Source: Kitasatospora phosalacinea
Lineage (GTDB): Bacteria; Actinomycetota; Actinomycetes; Streptomycetales; Streptomycetaceae
DNA: 64,000 bases
Assembly (NCBI RefSeq): GCF_000716545.1
Contig: NZ_JNWZ01000005.1
Location: forward strand, 62,001 to 126,000
Reading direction: 5' to 3'
Positions within the stretch are counted from its first letter, which is position 1, and every line of letters begins with the position of its first letter. Positions 47,178-55,905 of this stretch are shown piece after piece. The notes beneath the pieces were generated by a model, which saw nothing but the letters and a program-made list of their open reading frames with translations, ran no database searches and had not been told where the DNA came from. Made by a program: the position numbers and the translations under genes.

Positions 47178-48226
47178 CGGCCGGCGCCCAGCGCGGCCAG
47201 CGGGTCGACGGCGGTGATCCGGCGCACCGCGAGGGCCGCGCCCAGCAGGCCCAGCAGCACCATCGCGGCCACCGGGACGGCGACGGTCGAGGCACCCACG
47301 TCGAACGGCACCGACGCCGAGGCCAGCGCCCCGCCGGCCGCGCCCAGCGCCCCGCCCAGCAGCGCCCCGCCCAGCAGGACGGCCGCCGCCTGGGCCAGCG
47401 CGTCGCGCACCAGGTAGCCGCTGGAGGCGCCCACCGCCTTCAGCACCGCGATGTCCGGCCGGCGCTGCACCGTCCACACGGTGAAGAACGCGCCGACCAC
47501 CAGGGCGCTCACCGCGAACAGGAACCCCTGGATCAGCCGCAGGCTGCCCTGCTCCGCCGCGTACCCGTTGATGCCCGCCAGCGCGTCGTCCAGCGACACC
47601 GCCCTGAGGTCGGCGGGCAGGCCGTGCGGCAGGCCGCGCACCGCCAGCGCCGTCGGCTGCCGCTGGCCGGAGACCAGCTGCCAGGTCGACGGGGTGGTCC
47701 ACACGCTCGGGGCGTGCGAGAGCGAGCGCTCGGCGGTGACCGCCGCGACCGTCAACTCCTGCCCGCCGACGGTGACCCGGCTGCCCGGGGCGAGGCGGTA
47801 CTCGGCGGCCAGGTCGGCGCCGACCACGAGCTCGCCGTCCGCCGGGGCCGCGCCCCGCACCAGGGCCGGCAGCAGCTCCGCGTCCGTGCCCAGCACGCTC
47901 ACCGAGGCCGCGCCGCCCGCGCCCGTCAGCCGCGACATCGCCACGCCCAGCGGGTGCACCGCGCCCGCCCCCGCCGCCGCCACCGCGTCCCGCTGGCCCG
48001 GCGAGACCGTGCTCGACGCGAACGACACCTCCGCCTCCGCACCCGCCGGCGCGCCGAACACCAGGCCGTCCACCGGGAGTTCGGCGATCGTCGAGGACGC
48101 CGCCGAGGCCAGGCCGCCGGTCAGGCCGTACAGGAACACCACCAGGGTCGTGATCAGGGTGACCACCGCGCCCATCAGGGCGAACCGCCCCCGGGCGAAA
48201 CGGATGTCACGCAGAGCGACGAACAC
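47174..48226 (-). CDS. FtsX-type ABC transporter permease
   Basis: The product of 350 residues has four membrane helices: one near the N-terminus (FALMGAVVTLITTLVVFLYG), then a ~190-residue extracytoplasmic domain, then three at the C-terminus (e.g. QGFLFAVSALVVGAFFTVW). This is the MacB/DevC layout. GTG 48226 (FVALRDIRFARG) follows GAGAGG. It is first in a two-gene operon with the ATPase. Confidence 0.9.
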   Translation of the reverse strand: MFVALRDIRFARGRFALMGAVVTLITTLVVFLYGLTGGLASAASSTIAELPVDGLVFGAPAGAEAEVSFASSTVSPGQRDAVAAAGAGAVHPLGVAMSRLTGAGGAASVSVLGTDAELLPALVRGAAPADGELVVGADLAAEYRLAPGSRVTVGGQELTVAAVTAERSLSHAPSVWTTPSTWQLVSGQRQPTALAVRGLPHGLPADLRAVSLDDALAGINGYAAEQGSLRLIQGFLFAVSALVVGAFFTVWTVQRRPDIAVLKAVGASSGYLVRDALAQAAAVLLGGALLGGALGAAGGALASASVPFDVGASTVAVPVAAMVLLGLLGAALAVRRITAVDPLAALGAGR

Positions 48227-48270
48227 GGGAAACCTCTCGTAGGGGCGGCAGGGCAGGCGCAGGGGCCGAC

Positions 48271-48309
48271 AGCGGTCGGTAGCGGTCGGTGGGGTCGGTA
48301 GCGGTTGGT
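48271..48309. repeat. Tandem decamer repeats in the divergent promoter region
   Basis: AGCGGTCGGT occurs at 48271-48280 and 48281-48290, followed by GGGGTCGGT (48291-48299) and AGCGGTTGGT (48300-48309). Four copies at about one per helical turn lie between the ABC operon and the histidine-kinase gene, a good candidate for cooperative binding by the cognate response regulator. The remainder of the 249-bp gap shows no ORF. Confidence 0.65.
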
Positions 48310-48475
48310 GAGGGAGGGTCGGCGGGACGGTTCCCAGCCTGGTCCGCTGACGCCCCGCCGGCATCGGGGAGACGGACGGAGCGCACACCCGTCGAGAGGT
48401 GCACCCGGAAATCCATCGAACGGTTGATGTCGCGGCGCGCCTGGCGGCCGGCCCCGCCCCGTATCCTCGGAAAGC

Positions 48476-49831
48476 GTGCCCCGTACCGAACCCCACGCCT
48501 CCCCGGCCGGTCCGACGCCCGCGCTGCGCCTGGCCAACCTCGCCGTGCACGGCCTGTTCTTCACCCTGCTCGCCGTGCTGCTGGCCCGCGCCGCCGCCGA
48601 CGGGGCGCTCGGACCGGCCGGCTGGGCCACCGCCGGCGCGCTCGCTGCCGGGTACGCCGCCGGCGGGGCGCTGCGGCGGATCCGCGAAACGCGCGCCCTG
48701 GGCGCCGCCTGGCTGCTCGCCGTCACCGCGCTGTGGATCGGACTGACCCTCCAGCACCCCGAGTTCAGCTACCTCGCCTTCCCGCTGTACTTCGTCTGCC
48801 TGCACGCCCTGCCACCGCGCTTCGCCCTGCCCGCCGTCCTCGCGCTCACCGCCGCCGTCGTCGCCGCCCAGACCACCACCCCCGGCGGCCTCACCACCGC
48901 CAAGGTCCTCGGCCCGCTCGCCGGACTCGCCGTCGCCCTGCTCACCGCGTACGGCTACGCCGCCCTCTACCGGGAGAGCCGCGCCCGCCAACGGCTCATC
49001 GACGACCTGGTCCGCACCCGCGACGAACTCGCCGCCAGCCAGCGCGAAGCCGGCCGCCTCGCCGAACGCCAGCGGCTGGCCCGCGAGATCCACGACACCC
49101 TGGCCCAGGGCCTGGCCGGCATCGTGCTGCTCGCCCGCGAAGCCGGCCACACCCCCGACCTGCCGGCCGCCACCGCGCCTCTGCTGCGCGAGATCGAGCA
49201 CACCGCCTCCGCCAACCTCGCCGAGGCCCGCCGCTTCGTCCACGCCCTCACCCCGCCCGCGCTCGACGGCACCACCCTCACCGACGCCCTGCGCCGTCTC
49301 GCCGACGGCGCCGGCGCCGCCTACCGCCGCGACGGCGAGCCCCACCCCCTGCCCGTCGAAGCCGAAGTCGCCCTGCTGCGCCTCACCCAGGAGGCCCTGG
49401 CCAACGCCGTCCGGCACGCCGACGCCCCGCACGTCGCCGTGACCCTCGCCTACCTCGACGACGCCGTCACGCTCGACGTCTACGACGACGGCACCGGATT
49501 CGACCCGGCCACCGCGCCCGCCCCCGACTCCTTCGGGCTGCACGGCATGCACGAACGCATCGCCGCCCTCGGCGGCACCCTCACCGTCGAATCCGCCCCC
49601 GGCGAGGGCACCGCCGTCGCCGCGGCGCTGCCGCTGCGCGCGATCGACCGGCCCGCGGAGAGCACGGCGGGGGCCGGGGCGCAGCCTTCGGCGGGACGGC
49701 CGCCGGGTTCGGCGCTCCGGTCGGCCGGACGGTTCGCTCCGGCGGTGGCTGCCGGGGGTGCGGTGGCTGCCGGGGCTGTCGGGACTGTCGGGGGCGCGGG
49801 AGCTGCCGGGGTCGCGGGGGTGCGGCGGTGA
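48476..49831 (+). CDS. Sensor histidine kinase (NarL-partner, HisKA_3 type)
   Basis: The product of 451 residues has about five N-terminal membrane helices (to ~residue 163), a short coiled coil, the dimerisation/phosphoacceptor motif LAREIHDTLAQGLAG (His206) and an ATPase domain (TQEALANAVRHADA, DDGTGFDP, GLHGMHERIAALGG). A Gly/Ala/Val-rich tail of ~60 residues follows, with no known function. GTG 48476 follows a weak CGGAAAG. It overlaps the regulator gene by four bases (GTGA). Confidence 0.92.
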   Translation: MPRTEPHASPAGPTPALRLANLAVHGLFFTLLAVLLARAAADGALGPAGWATAGALAAGYAAGGALRRIRETRALGAAWLLAVTALWIGLTLQHPEFSYLAFPLYFVCLHALPPRFALPAVLALTAAVVAAQTTTPGGLTTAKVLGPLAGLAVALLTAYGYAALYRESRARQRLIDDLVRTRDELAASQREAGRLAERQRLAREIHDTLAQGLAGIVLLAREAGHTPDLPAATAPLLREIEHTASANLAEARRFVHALTPPALDGTTLTDALRRLADGAGAAYRRDGEPHPLPVEAEVALLRLTQEALANAVRHADAPHVAVTLAYLDDAVTLDVYDDGTGFDPATAPAPDSFGLHGMHERIAALGGTLTVESAPGEGTAVAAALPLRAIDRPAESTAGAGAQPSAGRPPGSALRSAGRFAPAVAAGGAVAAGAVGTVGGAGAAGVAGVRR

Positions 49832-50472
49832 TCCGGGTGCTGGTGGTGGACGACCACCCCGTGGTCCGGCGCGGGCTGCGCGCCGTGGTCGAGGACCTGC
49901 CCGAGGTCACCGCCGTCGGCGAGGCCGCGGACGGCGCCGCCGCGCTCGACCTGCTCGCCGCGCTGCCCGCCGGACAGCGCCCCGACGTCGTCCTGATGGA
50001 CCTCCAGATGGGCGCCGGCATGCACGGCGTCGAAGCCACCCGCCGGATCACCGCCCTCCCCGACCCGCCCGCCGTCCTGGTGCTCACCACCTACTCCACC
50101 GACGCCGACATCCTCGCCGCCGTCGAGGCCGGCGCGACCGGCTACCTGCTCAAGGACGCCCCGCCCGAGGACCTCGCCGCCGCCATCCACGCCACCGCCC
50201 GCGGCGAGACCGTCCTGGCGCCGCCCGTCGCCGCCCGACTCCTCGGCCGCGTCCGGGCCGGCCGCCCCTCGCTCTCCCCGCGCGAGGCGGAGATCCTGCA
50301 ACTCCTCGCCGAGGGCCTGCCGAACCGCCGGATCTCCAGGAGGCTTTTCATCAGCGAGGCGACGGTCAAGACCCACCTGGTGCACATCTACGACAAACTC
50401 GGCGTCGACTCCCGCACCTCGGCGGTCGCCGCGGGCCTGGCCGCCGGACTGATCCGCGCCGCGGAGCGCTGA
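49828..50472 (+). CDS. NarL/LuxR-family response regulator
   Basis: The product of 214 residues has a receiver domain (phosphoacceptor Asp58 in VVLMDLQM, VLTTYS, LLKD) and a LuxR-type DNA-binding domain (LSPREAEILQLLAEGLPNRRI, ISEATVKTHLVHIYDKLGV). It is coupled to the kinase gene. The likely target is the divergent FtsX-type ABC exporter via the decamer repeats. The last codons lie inside a tandem duplication that extends past the stop. Confidence 0.93.
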   Translation: MIRVLVVDDHPVVRRGLRAVVEDLPEVTAVGEAADGAAALDLLAALPAGQRPDVVLMDLQMGAGMHGVEATRRITALPDPPAVLVLTTYSTDADILAAVEAGATGYLLKDAPPEDLAAAIHATARGETVLAPPVAARLLGRVRAGRPSLSPREAEILQLLAEGLPNRRISRRLFISEATVKTHLVHIYDKLGVDSRTSAVAAGLAAGLIRAAER

Positions 50473-50502
50473 CCGGATTCTGCGGAGCGCTGACCGGATT
50501 CT
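50461..50502. repeat. Perfect 21-bp tandem duplication across a stop codon
   Basis: The 21 bases 50461-50481 (starting GCGGAGCGCTGACC) are repeated exactly at 50482-50502. The TGA of the regulator gene (50470-50472) lies in the first copy. It looks like a recent slippage event. The 50473-50685 gap beyond it is less GC-rich than its surroundings and holds the promoter region of the next operon; GGAATTC/GAATTCC (50553, 50591) form a distant inverted pair there. Confidence 0.85.
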
Positions 50503-50685
50503 TTTGCGCGGGTTGCCCGGTATGCGAACCTCCGTTTATCGGCGAGGCGGGGGGAATTCGCTGGTCGCGGAGTTCTTGGCGCATCCTTCCGAATTCCTTG
50601 ACCGGTCGTTGGTAGGGTCGTGGGCGAGCCGTCACGGGGGAGAAGTGGACGACGGCTCACATGTTCGGCCTATTGGGGGGACACA

Positions 50686-51030
50686 ATGGGGGAAATTACC
50701 GGGAACAGCCGTGATCTGCCGTCGGGAACGCTCCGGGTGGACCTGGAGGAAATGCGGAAATGGTCCACGTCGGCCCGGGAGATCGCCAATTCCTTCGTCG
50801 CGGCCAGCCACTCCATCGAGGGAACGGTCACCGACGGCTACGTGGCGCTGTCCGAGTGGGACAGCGGCCCGGCCCTGCGGGCTCGGTGGATCAGGTGGGA
50901 AGACCAGATCACCTCGCTCGGCAACCTGCTCGCCGACGTCGCCGACCGGCTGAATCGGACGGCGGACAACTACCGCGCCGCCGACGAGGCCGCCCACCGG
51001 CAGGTCACCGCCGCACCGCAGGGGTGGTGA
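50686..51030 (+). CDS. WXG100-like small helical protein
   Basis: The product of 114 residues is predicted to be all helical, with a turn at SEWDSGPA (Trp58) about mid-length, like the WXG turn of ESX/type VII substrates, though the third motif residue is Ser then Gly. Conserved C-terminal YxxxE-like DNYRAADEA is suggestive. It has no signal peptide. It heads a three-gene operon, four bases before the next start. No ESX ATPase (EccC) or membrane component is in this window. Confidence 0.65.
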   Translation: MGEITGNSRDLPSGTLRVDLEEMRKWSTSAREIANSFVAASHSIEGTVTDGYVALSEWDSGPALRARWIRWEDQITSLGNLLADVADRLNRTADNYRAADEAAHRQVTAAPQGW

Positions 51031-51033
51031 CGC

Positions 51034-53199
51034 GTGGTCACCTACGAAGGCGTGACACGGACCAGGCTCGACCGGCTCGCCGCAGTGGCCGAGGCATGGG
51101 GCGGGCTGCGCAACAGCTTCCTGGGCCTGCACGACCAACTGGCGCAGCAGGTGCAGACCCCGATGGTGGCGGGCTGGGAGGGCAGCGCCGCCACTCAGGC
51201 CCAGGAGTGGATCAAACGGGCCGTCGGACAACTGGAAGACGCGGCCGAAGAGGCCCGGGACATCGCCACCCTGCTGGACGACGCGGTCGGTGATTTCCTG
51301 AAGGCGCAGAACGAATTGCGGCGCCTGTCGGAAGAGGACGCCCCGGCCGGGGGGATGCGGATCACCCCGCAGGGAGAGGTCGTCGACCTGGACTGGGAGA
51401 ACGCCGGGGAGCGGAGGTTCGACATCGACGCGCTGCTCGCGCAGCAGGTACGGACCACTGAGATGACCGCGCAGATCAACGACGTCCTGGCCCGGGCCAC
51501 CCAGGCTGACCAAGCTCTGTGCTGGGCTCTCGCCCAGGACCCGAACGGCGAACTCGATCACGGCTTCAACCGGGACTCCTTCGGCGACCTGGACCAGGCC
51601 GCAGCCGCTCGACGGGATCTCGCCGAGGCGCTCGCACTGGCCCGCAAGGACGACCTCACGACGGAGGAGCTCACCAGGCTCAACGCCCTGCTGGAGGCCC
51701 GCCACGGCGACCCGGCGTTCGCCGAGGGCTTCGCCACCGGCTTGGGCGCGGGTGGCACGGTGGGGTTCTGGCGCCGTGCCAACGACCCGCGGCTGCTCCA
51801 CGACCCGATGGGCGGCGTCCCGGCGGATCGCGCGGAGGCGCTGACGAAACTCCAGGCGTCCCTGGGCGGGACGCTTGCCACGGCCTCCCACAGCCACAGC
51901 GAGGCGATGGCCACCTGGAAGAAGGAGATGATCGGCCTCGGGCCCGAACGGTTCGGCGGATCGGACGGCTCTCCCAGCGGCTTCCAGTTGATGGGCAGCC
52001 TGATGCGCACCGGCACCTACGACGGCGCCTTCCTCGACGAGTTCGGCACGGCCCTGGTGGACGTCGAACGCCGCGGTGGGAAGGAAGCGACTCTGTCGTA
52101 CGTGCGCGGGCGCGGCGGAGCGGCGGGCTGGGAGCACTTGGCGGCGGAGGGTGCCACAGCCGATCCGATGGGGGCTTTCGCCGTTGCCCTCGGCAACAAC
52201 CCGCAGGCGGCCACCGCGTTCCTCGACCCCGGCCCCGACGGTTCCGACAAGAACCTCGAGTACCTGCTCAAGGAACGCCGGTGGCCGCTCGACTCCGACC
52301 AGTACGGGACGTTCGCCACCAATGCCGTCGGACAACTCGGTCCGGCCCTCGAAGCGGCGGCCACCGGTGACCCGGCCGGCCATGCGGACGGCGACCGACG
52401 GCACACCGAGGCGCAGGCCCGGACGGCCCAGGCGGTCCTCACGGGGTTCGACCTCAAAGCCGGGGAGGAGGAACTGCCCGCAGGCATGGAGCCCTACGTG
52501 GCCAACCTGCTCGCCGACTACGTGGACGACACCCACGCGGCGTTCGGCGCGGTCGACGCCGCGCAGCCGGGCGGCGCGGCCGACGGCACCCCGTACACCG
52601 CACCGGACGGCTCCTCGCACATCGCGGTCAACCAGGACACCCTGATCAGGGTGGTGCGCGGAGCGGCAGAGGATCCCGACGCGTACGCGGTGATGCACCT
52701 GGCCGAGACGCGTAAGGTCTCCGAGGTGCTCGACGACATTCCGTACGGTGCGAGCGAGGACCAGCGGTACGACCAGATCGAACAGAGCGCCGCCGCCCTC
52801 ATGGTGTACGACGCCGTCCGGGACGACGTCCGGTACGACAAGCGGGACGAGGACAACGACGCGGTCGAGTGGGACGCCAAGGTGGTCCAGAGCATCGTGG
52901 CCGTGGGGGACATCCCGTTGGGCGGTGCCAAGGACCTGGCCGACCCGGCGATGGACGTCTGGCTCACTTCGGTGGTCAATGACACCAAGAACAGCAACAA
53001 CAACGAGGCACTGGCCGACGTGAGCCGGGCGGACCTGGAATCGCGCGGCCAGTTGAGGCGCCAGATCGAACAGTGGGCCGAGCGGCGCGAGCCGGGCAGC
53101 GGCGACTCTTCGGCCGTCCACAGGCTGCAGCGGGATGCGGACAACACCGGTAGGACCTCCTACGAGCACGCGCAGGAAGCATTGAGGGGCAGCGCATGA
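51034..53199 (+). CDS. Large protein with N-terminal WXG100-like domain, function unknown (DUF6571-like)
   Basis: The product of 721 residues opens with a ~100-residue helical hairpin containing GWEGSAA (Trp48-Gly50), a true WXG motif, followed by a coiled-coil-like region. A long helix-rich body of unknown function follows, resembling streptomycete DUF6571 proteins as far as I recall. It has no signal peptide, no membrane helix and no recognisable nuclease, glycosidase or ADP-ribosyltransferase motif. The layout resembles type VII effectors (LXG/WXG toxins), but the C-terminus shows no toxin signature. It overlaps the next gene at ATGA. Confidence 0.65.
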   Translation: MVTYEGVTRTRLDRLAAVAEAWGGLRNSFLGLHDQLAQQVQTPMVAGWEGSAATQAQEWIKRAVGQLEDAAEEARDIATLLDDAVGDFLKAQNELRRLSEEDAPAGGMRITPQGEVVDLDWENAGERRFDIDALLAQQVRTTEMTAQINDVLARATQADQALCWALAQDPNGELDHGFNRDSFGDLDQAAAARRDLAEALALARKDDLTTEELTRLNALLEARHGDPAFAEGFATGLGAGGTVGFWRRANDPRLLHDPMGGVPADRAEALTKLQASLGGTLATASHSHSEAMATWKKEMIGLGPERFGGSDGSPSGFQLMGSLMRTGTYDGAFLDEFGTALVDVERRGGKEATLSYVRGRGGAAGWEHLAAEGATADPMGAFAVALGNNPQAATAFLDPGPDGSDKNLEYLLKERRWPLDSDQYGTFATNAVGQLGPALEAAATGDPAGHADGDRRHTEAQARTAQAVLTGFDLKAGEEELPAGMEPYVANLLADYVDDTHAAFGAVDAAQPGGAADGTPYTAPDGSSHIAVNQDTLIRVVRGAAEDPDAYAVMHLAETRKVSEVLDDIPYGASEDQRYDQIEQSAAALMVYDAVRDDVRYDKRDEDNDAVEWDAKVVQSIVAVGDIPLGGAKDLADPAMDVWLTSVVNDTKNSNNNEALADVSRADLESRGQLRRQIEQWAERREPGSGDSSAVHRLQRDADNTGRTSYEHAQEALRGSA

Positions 53200-54311
53200 C
53201 GCCGGATCGGTTCGAGGCACCCGTGCCGTCCATGCCGTCGGTACCTCCGGCGCCGGTGGCGCCCGCGGTGCCGCCCAGGCCGCGTCCGGCCGGGCGGCGG
53301 CGGAAGCTGGCGTGGTTCGGGGTGGTGCTGGTGGTGTCGGGGGTGCCGGCCGGGTGGTACTTCGGGGGCGGGTACGACCGCTGGCAGGACGGGCGTGCGT
53401 TGCGGGGGTTGTGCGCGGGCGCGGTGGACACGGCCGAGGTACGGGAACTGTTCCACGGGGCCGGGCGGTTGAGCGGGTACGACTCGGATCAGGCGTCGGG
53501 GCTCGCCGGTTGCACGGTGACGGCGCCGGGGCGGTACGCCACGCTGGGGATCGACATCGGGTGGGAGCCGCGGGCGGCGCACGACGCTCTGTGGGCCCTC
53601 GGACGCAACCGGGCGGTCAAGCGGGAGAACGTTCCGGTGGTGCCGGTCGGCGCGGGCTGGGTGGGAGTGCTGTCGGTCGCGTCGGACGACCGGGCCGACC
53701 TGGTGCTCGCGTTGCCCTGCACCGCGCCGGACCTTCCCGGGCAGTTGATCGTCAGCCTGAGAGCCCGGCCGTCGATGGATCCGCACGGTCCGACGGACGA
53801 CTTCGCCCCGGCCGAGCAGCGGGCGCGGCTCGGCCGGATCGCCGGTCGGATCGCGTCCCGGGCGAACGGGATCTGGAGGTGCGGGGCTCCGCTCGGCGGC
53901 CGGATCGAGCGGGTGTCCGGCCGGGCGGACGTGAAGGTCGTGCCGCAGGGCGGGGCGGACGGCACCTGTGCGGAGATCCCCGGCCCGGTCCGGGAGACCC
54001 CGGTCGACCGGACGGTGCCCATGGAGGACTGCACCGTCCTGACCCCCGACGGGAAGGGCACCGGCTTCCGCATGTCCGCCTACTACCCGCCGTACGCCCA
54101 GGACGCCGAGGCCAACGCGGGCCTGGAGGAGACGACCGGACCGGGGCGCGGTGCGGACCTGGGTTGGACGACCGCGTCCTGCCCGGGTGGTGAGGCGTTG
54201 TTCCTCGGGTACCGCGTCGCCGGGACGACCGTTGCGGGCGACGACGCCTTCAAGGCGTTCGCCCGTCGGTCGGCGGAGCGGCACGGCTGTTCGGAGCCGG
54301 CGCTGTCCTGA
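53196..54311 (+). CDS. Single-pass membrane protein with cysteine-rich extracytoplasmic domain
   Basis: The product of 371 residues has a Pro-rich cytoplasmic N-terminus (~residues 1-37), a membrane helix (~38-57, LAWFGVVLVVSGVPAGWYFG) and an outer domain with eight cysteines (for example GLCAG, AGCTV, LPCTA, WRCGA). These could form four disulfides. The Pro-rich region may bind an SH3-like or secretion partner. It is the last gene of the WXG operon. I recognise no family; it could be an immunity-like or anchor protein for the preceding product. Confidence 0.65.
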   Translation: MTPDRFEAPVPSMPSVPPAPVAPAVPPRPRPAGRRRKLAWFGVVLVVSGVPAGWYFGGGYDRWQDGRALRGLCAGAVDTAEVRELFHGAGRLSGYDSDQASGLAGCTVTAPGRYATLGIDIGWEPRAAHDALWALGRNRAVKRENVPVVPVGAGWVGVLSVASDDRADLVLALPCTAPDLPGQLIVSLRARPSMDPHGPTDDFAPAEQRARLGRIAGRIASRANGIWRCGAPLGGRIERVSGRADVKVVPQGGADGTCAEIPGPVRETPVDRTVPMEDCTVLTPDGKGTGFRMSAYYPPYAQDAEANAGLEETTGPGRGADLGWTTASCPGGEALFLGYRVAGTTVAGDDAFKAFARRSAERHGCSEPALS

Positions 54312-54414
54312 GCCGGGCGGGGGCGGGGGACCCGATCGGAGCGGGCAGGGAATGTCGGGTGCGGCGGGGGCGGTCCTTCCTAGGGTGGGGGCAAGGAAGA
54401 GGAAGGGAGCCGGG

Positions 54415-55308
54415 GTGCTGGAGCGGTTGAACCAGGCGATGGAGCACGTGGAGGAGCACCTCGACGGGCGGTTGGACGTGGCCGAGTTGGCCCGGATCAC
54501 CGCCACGTCGGAGTACCACTTCCGGCGGCTCTTCTCGTCGCTGGCGGGGATGCCGCTGTCGGAGTACGTCCGGCGCCGGCGGCTGACCGTCGCGGCGGCC
54601 GAGGTGCTCGCCGGGGAGCCGTCGCTGCTGGACGTCGCGGTGCGCTACGGCTACACCTCGGGCGAGGCCTTCGCCCGGGCGTTCCGCGCCCTGCACGGGG
54701 TCGGGCCCGGGGAGGCGCGGCGCAGCGGCGCGGTGCTGAACGCGCAGCCCCGGCTCTCCTTCCGTCTCGTCGTCGAAGGGAGTGCCACCATGCGGTACCG
54801 CATCGTGGAGAAGGAAGCGTTCCGGGTGGTGGGCAAGAAGGCCCGGGTCCCGTTGATCCACGAGGGGGTCAACCCGCACATCGCCGAGCACGTGCGGAGC
54901 GTCCCGCCGGAGACGATGCGGCGGATCGTCGCGCTCTCCGACCAGGATCCGGAGGGAGTGGTGTCGGCGACGGTGCGGCTGCCGGAGGAGGGGCCGGGCG
55001 GGCTGGACGGCTTCGCCGAGGGCAGCCTGCTCGACTACTATCACGCGGTGGTGAGCGGGGCCGCCGAGGTGCCCGCGGACCTCGACGTGCTGGAGTGCCC
55101 GGCGGGCAGCTGGGCGGTGTTCGAGAACACCGGCCCGTTCCCGCAGGCGCTGCAGCAGATGTGGGCCGAGGTGGCGGCCCGGTGGATCCCGTCCAACCCG
55201 TACGAGTACCGGCCGGGCCCGGAGATCCTGCGCGTCCGGCCGGTACCGGACGACCCGGAGCAGTCGTTCGCGCAGCTGTGGATCCCGGTGGTCCGGACCC
55301 CGGCGTAG
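54415..55308 (+). CDS. AraC-family regulator with GyrI-like effector domain
   Basis: The product of 297 residues has two AraC helix-turn-helices (residues ~1-105: LDVAELARITATSEYHFRRLF and VAVRYGYTSGEAFARAF) followed by a GyrI-like/SoxS-Rob-type small-molecule domain (~125-297, MRYRIVEKEAFRVVG). Such regulators often sense lipophilic compounds and control efflux or stress genes. GTG 54415 follows GGAAGGGAG; TAGGGT at 54381-54386 is a likely -10. Confidence 0.9.
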   Translation: MLERLNQAMEHVEEHLDGRLDVAELARITATSEYHFRRLFSSLAGMPLSEYVRRRRLTVAAAEVLAGEPSLLDVAVRYGYTSGEAFARAFRALHGVGPGEARRSGAVLNAQPRLSFRLVVEGSATMRYRIVEKEAFRVVGKKARVPLIHEGVNPHIAEHVRSVPPETMRRIVALSDQDPEGVVSATVRLPEEGPGGLDGFAEGSLLDYYHAVVSGAAEVPADLDVLECPAGSWAVFENTGPFPQALQQMWAEVAARWIPSNPYEYRPGPEILRVRPVPDDPEQSFAQLWIPVVRTPA

Positions 55309-55437
55309 GGCGGGCCGGGTCGGCGGGGCGGAGGGGGCGGAGGGGGTGTTCGACGGGTGCGGCCCGTGGTGCGGGTGGGGCGCGTGAACTCGCCCTCCGG
55401 CAGGCCGCCGGGTGGATTCCGGCGGCCGAACTCCTCC

Positions 55438-55707
55438 ATGGCGGCAGCCGGGTTGCCGGCCGCCGGGGAGGACTCGCCCGCGCTGCGCGACCCGGCCGGC
55501 GGGAGCCGGTTCGGCCGGCCGGGCCGGCGGGACGCGGAACCGGAGTTGCTGGAGCTGTTCGGACGGGCACTGGGCGAACTCGGCATCCCCGGGCCCGAGT
55601 CGGCGGAGGCCGCTCGCCGGGCGGTGCGTGAACTCGCGGTACGGCTGCGCGCCGGAACCGCCGACCCGGCCGGGACGGTGGCCGCGCTCGCGCTCGCCGG
55701 CGAGTGA
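55438..55707 (+). CDS. Small hypothetical protein, doubtful
   Basis: The frame encodes about 89 residues with high third-position GC and a helical C-terminal half (PELLELFGRALGELGI, AARRAVRELAVRL). It fills most of the 597-bp gap between the AraC and TetR genes. There is no clear ribosome-binding site at ATG 55438, and an upstream GTG (55384) is possible. It may be a real small protein or a gene remnant. The rest of the gap is G-rich without signal. Confidence 0.35.
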   Translation: MAAAGLPAAGEDSPALRDPAGGSRFGRPGRRDAEPELLELFGRALGELGIPGPESAEAARRAVRELAVRLRAGTADPAGTVAALALAGE

Positions 55708-55905
55708 GGGCCGCAGGGCCCTTGGGTGGTACGGGCGGTGGCCGGCGGTGGGGTCGTCGGGGCGGGGGAGTGGTGCCGGAGCGGGCGGGGGAGTGGTGGC
55801 GCCGGAGCGGGCCGGGGAGTTCGGCGGCCGGGGCGGACGGCCCGCCGGGGCGGCGGTGTTCGCGGGTGGGCGGGAGCGGCGTCCGGGTGTGGAAGGATTC
55901 GGGTC

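Noticed and set aside
51034..53199. Polymorphic toxin with a C-terminal nuclease or ADP-ribosyltransferase domain
   Set aside because: The C-terminal 200 residues show no catalytic motif that I can recognise, and no clear immunity gene follows.
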